Source: Ampelomyces quisqualis (lineage: Eukaryota; Ascomycota; Dothideomycetes; Pleosporales; Phaeosphaeriaceae). Taken from it: a DNA stretch of 64,000 nt. The DNA is taken from NCBI GenBank assembly GCA_018398575.1, contig JAGTXZ010000021.1, positions 248,001-312,000 on the forward strand, given 5' to 3'. A program made the position numbers and the translations under genes. This document shows positions 56,947-64,000 of the stretch, one piece after another (position 1 is the first letter of the stretch; every line of letters starts with the position of its first letter). Below the pieces are notes generated by a model. That model was not told where the DNA came from. It was given only the letters and a program-made list of their open reading frames with translations, and did not search any database.

Positions 56947-57990
56947 ATGGCTCCTGCAGCCAAGACCAACACACACATTCTTCCTTCCGCCACTGCTACA
57001 GCCTACGCACGCCAGATGACAGCCATGCCCCATGCGACCTCAAGTCCACGCAAGCGCTCTAGAGCTGCACACACGAAGATCGTGACAATAACCATTACGG
57101 AAGACTCCCCACTGCTGGAGACTTCAGTCTTACTGCAAGATGCGACTTTGCTAGATGGCCTCTCGAATACACTTACACTCACACTCCCGAACCCAGTGGC
57201 AGGCGTCGAACCGACTACTTCCACCTCCCAAGACCAATACCACACCACTGCAATTTACAGACACTCGACGTACCCGCGGCCCTCACCTCCAGGGTTCCTG
57301 TACCCAGAACCTATTGTGCCGCGCGGTGCGTACGAAGCCCACTACCAGAATCTGTGCACCAGCGGCGAAAGTAGATACGAGCGAGATCCACGGCGCTCTT
57401 CCCACGGCCTCGAAGTCCTAATATTCCTTGCCGTATTTCTACTCGGGCTACGTGCAGTAAGATGCGCGTCGCGAACCTATCATCGACACCAGATATGCAC
57501 ACACGAGAAGCAGAAGAAGAAGAAGAAGATCAAGAAGCAAAAAGAAACACACAACACAACTCGGCCGGCAACAAACCCCGCACCCAACACCCCAGCCCAA
57601 ACCCCTCCAACGCCCTTCTACCCTCCCCGCCCTGCCGCAAATCTATCCGCCCCCAAACACAAACACCGGGACATGACTCGTCGCGCCCAAATCTCATACA
57701 CCCCTCCTCCAACCCAACAACGCGCTTCGTCACTACAAAGCTCTTCTCTTACTCCTGCCCACCCCCGTCCTCTTTGCACCGCATCCACGCCATCACCCCC
57801 ACACCCCACCATCACGATATTCGATTACAATCTCAACACTGCGCTGGAAGCTGGGATTGCACTGCGTACACGACGCAGCGTCAGCAGTAGTGCTGAGGGG
57901 TATGGACGCGAGGGGAAAGGGAGTTGGGTGGAGGTTGGAGTAGCGAGGGTGGAGGGGAAAAGTTGGTGGGTGGGTGGAGAGAGTGGGTAG
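56947..57990 (+). CDS. Single-pass membrane protein of unknown function (347 aa or 417 aa)
   Basis: One open frame without introns. From ATG 56947 the protein is MAPAAKTNTHIL...; a second in-frame ATG at 56737 would give 417 residues. A transmembrane helix LEVLIFLAVFLLGLRAVRCAS lies near residues 155-175, followed by a strongly basic run (QKKKKKIKKQKE), suggesting the C-terminus is cytosolic. The rest is Pro/Thr/Ser-rich. The C-terminal third is low complexity and ends near a G-rich stretch. I recognise no family. The G-rich 3' end and simple composition mean it could still be a spurious frame. Confidence 0.5.
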   Translation: MAPAAKTNTHILPSATATAYARQMTAMPHATSSPRKRSRAAHTKIVTITITEDSPLLETSVLLQDATLLDGLSNTLTLTLPNPVAGVEPTTSTSQDQYHTTAIYRHSTYPRPSPPGFLYPEPIVPRGAYEAHYQNLCTSGESRYERDPRRSSHGLEVLIFLAVFLLGLRAVRCASRTYHRHQICTHEKQKKKKKIKKQKETHNTTRPATNPAPNTPAQTPPTPFYPPRPAANLSAPKHKHRDMTRRAQISYTPPPTQQRASSLQSSSLTPAHPRPLCTASTPSPPHPTITIFDYNLNTALEAGIALRTRRSVSSSAEGYGREGKGSWVEVGVARVEGKSWWVGGESG

Positions 57991-58005
57991 GTGGAGTGAT
58001 GATGA

Positions 58006-58055
58006 GGGGGGAAGGGGGGAGGGGGGGTTGTTGCCTCTTGTTAATTAGTGGGGGG
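58006..58055 (+). other. G-run tract with G-quadruplex potential
   Basis: G runs of 6, 6, 7 and 6 bases at 58006-58011, 58014-58019, 58021-58027 and 58050-58055. Shorter GGG runs lie just upstream (57968-57990). Confidence 0.7.
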
Positions 58056-58376
58056 TGTGGGTGGTTCTCAAAGGGTCGAGGTAGGTGGGGGGAAGGGAGA
58101 GGTCTGATGATAGATTTATAGATGATGTATATGACGGTTGGAAAAGTCTGGTTATCTTCAAGGTGTACATGAGGGAATTAGTCCAAGTGCATCATCGGAT
58201 GCGGGAGCATACCTAGAAATTTCCTCAGTTGATTTATGAATCACGTCGAATTTGTGCATGGTCTATAGAGAAGCTCAGACGGCATTGAATATAGTACTTG
58301 AGGCAGCCTGGAAACACGGCAAAATTGCTTGTGTGAAAGAAAGAAGATGAACTAGTTAGAACTGGGCTGCACAACA

Positions 58377-58992
58377 CTACGGCGACATGGACCAGTCTAA
58401 CAAGACAGTAAAATGTGCCAATAGTGTAATGAATTCAGAGAAACCGAACGCCCTGTCAACGATTCTCCTGTTCCGCAAAACTCCAAGTGTCCAAGGGAGC
58501 ATGTACTCATCGGTGAAAAAAAAGCTGGAATGACCCCGACGATACCGCGACGACAGAGGCGTAACGTTGGTCGAGTTCAGAGCCGATATCGTTTTCGTAG
58601 GCAAGGAGCATGTGCGGAGAAGCGCGGTGGATGGAGGACCTATCATAGACATGTTAGCTTGAAGTTAATCCCGCGAGAACAGTGTGCTCACATAAAGAAA
58701 GACCCCACAATTTACCCCAGAGTTTAGATCTCCAATGGTGCAAGGGCGTCGAGCTTCGCGTCACGTCAGTATGCTCGGGTGTCCTCGGGTCACACACACA
58801 ACGTACCGAAAGTAGATGACTCCAACCGACTGGGCTTGGGGGTGGTTGAGGTGGAGGCGATGGTGGGTCGTCGCGAGATCGATCCTGTAGCGGAATGAAT
58901 GAAGACATATTTGAAGAGATTGAGTTGAAGTCAAGAGGTTGACTGATGGTTAGGTCGGCGTTGAAATCGCCGGTCATGGAGATGCTGATCAT
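58377..58992 (-). CDS. Possible small hypothetical gene (179 aa, 2 exons)
   Basis: Tentative. Exon 1 58992-58716 (ATG, MISISMTGDFNADLTISQPLDF...) and exon 2 58639-58377, joined across a 76-bp GT...AG intron, with the frame closing at 179 residues. A donor-like GTACGT inside exon 1 (after SHLLS) is left unspliced in this model, because splicing there hits a stop. The first 60 residues are acidic with a PPSPPPQPPPSPVGW run; the end has a hydrophobic stretch (FGFSEFITLLAHFTVLLDW). No family recognised and no signal peptide. Confidence 0.35.
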
Positions 58993-60330
58993 GTTTACTA
59001 TTGGTACGGTGTGATATTGTGGAGATGAGCAAAGACGGCTGTGAATATGAAGAATGCAGGCCGAGGCGTATAAGACTGTGCGAAGAAGGTAGGAGAATGA
59101 TGTGGAGAAAACGCTAACGTGATACCTGGAGTTTAAGTAGTGGACGGTCAAATCTTGATAGGTGGCTGTCAGGGCGGTATGCCTTGCTGGCAAACGTACT
59201 TGAATTGGACAGTGACAAGCATACTTGCAACGGCCCGTCCGGGAAGACGGGAGGCATTAAGCAGGGCGACTTCGAAAGTCCATGACTGGAATGAAACCTT
59301 CATCTGATTGACAGGGAGTACGGGCGGAAGATTAGAGTCTTCCCCGGAAGTAAAGGGTAGACGGGCTTCAAGATTGACATTTCCAATGCTGGCCTTCAAA
59401 CGTGGCTGCAGGAGGGTACAGGCTTCTTGTGCGACCACAAGTAGCAGGGATGGGCACAAATCGACTTCTGCGATTCGCCGGGGAGGTTCTAGCGTAGCCG
59501 GAAGCTCGTGAGGCGCAATGCTAGGTCGTGTCCTCATAGAAGTTTCGAAATGGCGGTCTGGCGCGTGTTGCGTCCAGACGGTTCAGTGAAGGTTCAAACT
59601 TCATGGAAACACGATTTCGCACAACGAAGCCCGTCGCGGTGGAATTAGCAGTTGAGGCTAGCACAGCACACGGCATGTGTTCGATCCGGTGCGGCCGAAG
59701 TCTGGTGGAAGGCAACCGGCCACTGGGTGCTCAGCCATTGCTTGGGGTGAGGCGACATTGTTTGTGGTCGCCGACTGCAGCAGCGAGGTGACGATGGATG
59801 GTGGCTAGATGCAGGCGCAGCATCCAACCGGCGGCCATCGGCGTGAAGGATGGGTGAGGTTGCACAGAGGCTGGAGACGAGCTCGCAACATGGAGAAGTT
59901 GCGCCCCGCGCTAGAGCGTGAACGGCCATGGCGCGCCAAGGCCGACGACGCGAGCTTCACCCATCGCGACTGCTCTTTGGGCGCCCGGGCGCAGTCACGC
60001 GTCCGCGCCTTCACCCTCACCCGGCCGCTGCCCGCGCCTTCTCACAACAGGCTCGCTGATCGAACGACCTCTCCACAGCCGCCGGTAGCCTGAGCCGCGG
60101 CCAGTCACCAATACAGCTCTTGGGTGCGCATCCGGCATGTGCTTGACCTGCTTGTAGGGCTGGCAGTCACACCCACCAGCGCTGCATCACCCGTCTGGTG
60201 ATACCCTTGCCGCCCTCCCATCGGCCCTCTCACCCAGCCGACAGCCCGTCTCGCCAACCATTAGACGAGGCGCGCCCGTGCAGCGACGGCCCCATCACCT
60301 ACAACTCACACCTCGCACTGCTCGCCAGCA

Positions 60331-61794
60331 ATGTCCTCAGTCTGGAACCCCGACAACGTGCGCGACGTCGCCGAATCGGTCGGCATCGCCTCATTGGCAG
60401 ACAATGTGGTCGAAGAGCTGGCCCGCGACGTCGACTTCCGGCTGGCGCAAGTTCTGGAAGAAGCCATGAAGTTCATGCGACACGGGAAGCGGACGACATT
60501 GAGCACACACGACATTTCCCACGCCCTCAAGGTGCTTAATGTGGAGCCTCTATATGGCTACGAATCCACCCGCCCGCTGCGCTTTGGCGAGGCCTCACTA
60601 GGCCCCGGCCAGCCGTTGTACTATGTGGAGGACGAGGAAGTCGATTTCGAGAAGCTCATCAACGCTCCCCTGCCCAAGGTGCCACGAGAGATCACGTTCA
60701 CTGGTACGCGCTTATCGCACTCGCGGATGACCCATAGTTCCAGAAACTAACGCGACGCAGCGCACTGGCTTGCTGTAGAGGGTGTTCAACCATCGATTCC
60801 GCAGAACCCTACCACAAACACCGCGGACCTGTTACCAAAGGGCCCCAATGCCAACCCGCATCTCGCCGCAGCTAACGGCCTGGATAACGTCAACGTCAAG
60901 CCGCTTGTGAAACACGTGCTGTCGAAAGAGTCACAGGAGCTCTTCGCGAAGCTGTCGAGCGCGCTGACCGACGAGACGAATATCGAATGGCAGAATGCAG
61001 CGCTTGCAGCCATCCGGACAGAACCAGGCATCCACCAACTCACAACCTATTTGCTGAGCTTCATCGCCGAAAAGGTCACACACAACATGAAGAATTTGTT
61101 TGTATTACATCAAATGATGCAGGCCACGCAAGCTCTTCTTGACAATCAGGCCATATACCTGGACCCATACATGGCGTATATGGTCCCGCCAATCTTAACT
61201 TGTTGCACGGGAAGGCACCTCGGTCCGACAACACAACAAGCTCCTTCCAACGCTTCCTCTGAGACGCTAAATGGTAATGGTGTGAATGGAGTTGGTTCTT
61301 CTCAGTTCGACCATTTCGAACTGCGCACCTATGCCGCATCCCTACTTAGCTGCATCTGCCAGAAAGGATCCGCATCTAACCAAGGCCTCAAGGCGCGAAT
61401 CGCGCGAACCTGCTTAAAGCAGTTTATGGACCCGGAGAAGTCACCCGGTACTCACTACGGTGCGCTGCGGGCTCTCATGTCCATCACTCATTCAGAAGGG
61501 GTTCAAATGCTCATCTTGCCAAACCTCAAGGTTTACAACGATGATGTCCTCAAGGTCAAACTTGCCGAGGACAACAGCAGAAATGACACCGAAAAAGTGG
61601 TTAGTCTATTACTTCGTGCGCTCGAAAGCGTAGCTGCATCAAGCCGGCTTCCGCTCACCAATGGCACTACCGATCTTGAGGGCTTGCGAGAGCGGCTTAA
61701 TGACAAGGTTGGCGATGTTTTGAGCGACCGCATAATAGGGCGACAGAAAAAAGGTGTTGTGGAGTATTTGTTGAAGGTCAACACATCAATATGA
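60331..61794 (+). CDS. TAF6: TAF6, TFIID/SAGA subunit with histone fold (468 aa, 2 exons)
   Basis: Subunit shared by TFIID and SAGA; its histone fold pairs with TAF9. Exons 60331-60703 and 60761-61794, 57-bp intron. Histone fold about residues 3-70 (WNPDNVRDVAESVGIASLADNVVEELARDVDFRLAQVLEEA...HDISHALKVLNVEPLYGY). The linker holds the REITFTAHWLAVEGVQPSIPQN motif, typical of the family at the start of the HEAT domain, and the C-terminal half (about 175-460) is the TAF6 HEAT repeat domain (QLTTYLLSFIAEKV, LRTYAASLLSCICQK, HYGALRALMSITHSEGVQ). Length matches the fungal protein. The 3' splice site lies just after ACTAAC. Confidence 0.95.
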
Positions 61795-62713
61795 GGTGTG
61801 GCGAACCACTGAAATGTGCACATGGCATTCTTGGAGTTCTTGACTGGGAAAACGTAATGATACCATGTCTTTTATGCAGCTGAATCTTGAATTGGTTGTC
61901 TGCCTGTATGCAACTCATGACATGAGGCGCTTGTGCCCCCTTGGGTGTACCGACATACTCACAAGATCTGCCTACTGCACCTTGAATGCCCAGGCCCAGC
62001 AAGCGTGTCTATCCTCAAGCTGGAACCCAGCTTCCTCGGTAGAATCATGATGGTTCAGTGTGGAGCTATCGCAGTCCTCTCACCTCATCATGGATTTGCC
62101 CACAGTTCCTTGACTCGCCATAGGCCTGCGCTTAACTGATCGCTGATTTCTGCCAGCCCTCGCACATCCAATTGTTTTCTTTTCTTGTTGCTGTACATCA
62201 TTACTCCCCAGCTGGTATCTCAAGATGTCGTGCGTGCCCAGGGGGGGCTAATGGACTAACCCACACTAGCCCCTGTCAAGATATCTTGTTCGTCATTCCA
62301 TAGAACACGCAGACGAATATTGGGGTAATTCACCAGAGAAAAGTACAAATGACGCACTTGCCCCACATGTTTTCGCTTACTGTACTAGCGCACACTAGTC
62401 GCATATGCTTTCCCAGAAACGAAACCTGCAACCCGCTCCGCTTCGACGACAACTCAACCAGATCGAGTCGACGTCGATACTTGCTTTCCATTGTAAACCG
62501 TCATTCGTTCTGCACACAGCAGCAGCAAACAAGCGGTGAGACTATTCTCCACAGGACAGATACCCCACCAGCGGCTATCTGCTGTGTCTTGGCGGCGCCC
62601 GCATCAATCGACCCACCTGATTGAGAGAGCAAACCTCTTCCTTCATATACTACTGTGCCGGACAAACAGTTCCAAGCTCAGAGCTGATTTCGTTCGTCAC
62701 GAGAGGAGACACC
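61795..62713. other. Intergenic between TAF6 and the DDX60-like gene
   Basis: 919 bp. TAF6 3' UTR and the helicase promoter. Nothing specific recognised. Confidence 0.45.
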
Positions 62714-64000
62714 ATGGCCGCCAAGTCAACCGACGGCAAACCCCACACCGACGACACTAGCCGGATTTTGGAATGGTATGCAAAACTGCACAGTCGCCGC
62801 GTCGACCTTGTAGGCGACTTCGCAGGCAGTGAACGCTTTCTGGTCCACGGCGAATCGTTACTTCTGCATTGCTTCAGCGACCCAGACATCGACTTTGAGC
62901 CTGGTTTCCAGCTGCTACACGCAACCTACGCTGTCGAGAAATTCTTGCTAGGCCTCGTTTCTCGACGATGTAACTTCCACATCGCCTTTTTCGATGATTA
63001 CCAAGACTACTGCGTGCCCTTAGACGCTTCATCCGCGTCCAGCGAGAAGTACCTACTTGCTCGAGCGGCTATCATACGCCACCTACAGGTCAACTTGCGC
63101 AATGTTCACCCGGACATCGAAGTTCACCGCTTCCTTTCAACAACTTCTGATACATTTTCTCAGTATCTGCGTACTACCGACATCTACTTCGTGCTGTGTC
63201 ACGATGGCGCTTCTGTCAGGGACCTCAAGAAACGAGCTATCCTGCAGAAAGACTTGACTGCTCTGCAAGATGAGGAAACGAATCAACCTGAGCGTCAGCA
63301 AGCAACGAAAACATCGTTTCGTACACTGATATACAGTTTCATGCAGCGTGGCTACAGTACTGCCCTTGTTAATGGACTAGAGTGGCAAGATACCAAGGTC
63401 ATAACAACGATTCTGGAACACTCCCGTCTGATGGACATCGTGGTTCCAGCTTCTGTAAGTGTTGCACTTCTTTGTGATCGCCTGCAAACATCACAATCGT
63501 AGACTAACAGTGATTGTAGGCAACGTCTTCTAAAAATCAAACCCCAAGCATCAACCCGAATCATCTGAGCAAGGCCATCGGGTCTATCACGGAATCTTGT
63601 GATGAGGCTCTGACAGAGCGTGAATATCTGACGATTCTGCTTGTTTCTAAGCTCGCAGGCAAAGGAGACTACGCCACAATTATTACCGCTCTGCTCAATC
63701 ATACAGCATTACTTGCAGATGTTAGCCTATCTGACCGTCTCTTGGAGACACAAGAACTGTCCTCGGACGCGCAAGACTTCGTCGTCAAGTTTGCCACGGA
63801 GGCAAGGAACCTCATCAACTCGAATGCGTGGTTCGAAGCATTTGCCCCTGTTGATGCCACCTGCGATGTCGCTGATCTCATCGATGGCCGACTTCTCGCC
63901 TATTGTCTACAACACTCACTCCCAACTGAGCGTTTCGAAGTACTACATGAGGCTACGGAAGCACTTAGTGGCCAGGATCTTCCCGAGCTCTCGAGTGAGT
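62714..64000 (+). CDS. DDX60-like DEAD/DEAH-box helicase, N-terminal part (runs off window)
   Basis: Exon 1 62714-63454, intron 63455-63519, exon 2 from 63520 to beyond the window, in frame; 407 codons are visible. The N-terminus RILEWYAKLHSRRVDLVGDFAGSERFLVHGESLLLHCFSDPDIDFEPGFQLLHATYAVEKFL and RRCNFHIAFFDDYQDYCV resembles the N-terminal (PIN-like) region of fungal and animal DDX60 superkiller-type helicases as I remember them. The helicase motifs would lie outside. DDX60-type proteins bind RNA and associate with the exosome/SKI pathway or antiviral sensing in animals; the fungal role is unknown to me. The frame is open upstream from TTG only, so I start at ATG 62714. Confidence 0.7.

Larger units (their letters stand above)
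57991..60330. other. Gene-poor stretch with one possible small gene
   Basis: 2.3 kb. It begins with a G-run tract (58006-58055), then the possible minus-strand gene at 58377-58992. Further frames (59169-59537 minus, 59521-59715 minus) are protein-like but cannot be joined. No RNA gene recognised. Confidence 0.4.

Noticed and set aside
59676..59700. GTTCGATCC resembling a tRNA B box
   Set aside because: No A box, no cloverleaf stems at the expected distance.
59690..59720. CGGCCGAAGT resembling a MITE terminal repeat
   Set aside because: No matching inverted end nearby and the subterminal block is absent, so not a third copy.

Overview
The window is nuclear DNA of a filamentous ascomycete (Pezizomycotina). 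Genes have many short introns (about 47-116 bp, one of 198 bp) with GT...AG ends and CTAAC-like branch sites. The gene set is typical of plant-associated moulds: AA9 lytic polysaccharide monooxygenase, cellobiose dehydrogenase with a CBM1, septin CDC12, OPI1 and a PDR-type ABC transporter. Dothideomycetes/Pleosporales is my best guess, by general resemblance only. Gene models were assembled by hand by joining reading frames across visible splice sites; every multi-exon model given with exon coordinates closes in frame.

Layout. 0-8 kb: a repeat-bearing unknown protein (-), PWP2 (-) divergent from septin CDC12 (+), and a small unknown protein with a 13-nt first exon (-). 8.5-14.1 kb: an AA9 LPMO (-) and a cellobiose dehydrogenase (+) arranged head to head across 1.5 kb that holds a miniature inverted-repeat element and two CGG-N11-CCG motifs. 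This is the most interesting locus. 14.4-25.7 kb: a PSI-like membrane protein, a two-repeat Myb-like protein, a truncated and frameshifted DUF8021-like relic, an MCT-like MFS transporter and CTK1/CDK12 with an RS-rich N-terminus. 27.4-33.2 kb: GTP cyclohydrolase I, a long coiled-coil protein, and LCL2 divergent from NOP10. 33.2-45.4 kb is gene-poor and holds a CASTOR-type ACT protein, an MFS sugar transporter and a secreted PEBP-like protein, with decayed-looking sequence between them. 45.4-50.1 kb: an exonuclease-HRDC protein, a second copy of the miniature element, and OPI1. 51.7-64 kb: a full-size PDR ABC transporter, a single-pass membrane protein of unknown function, TAF6, and the 5' part of a large DDX60-like helicase that runs off the window.

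How the genes relate. Most are unrelated housekeeping genes: ribosome biogenesis (PWP2, NOP10), transcription (CTK1, TAF6, OPI1), cytokinesis (CDC12) and folate/pterin synthesis (GTP cyclohydrolase I). The clear functional pair is CDH and LPMO: CDH oxidises cello-oligosaccharides and can pass electrons to LPMO, which cleaves polysaccharide oxidatively. A shared regulated promoter would fit the head-to-head order. No rRNA, tRNA or CRISPR array was recognised.
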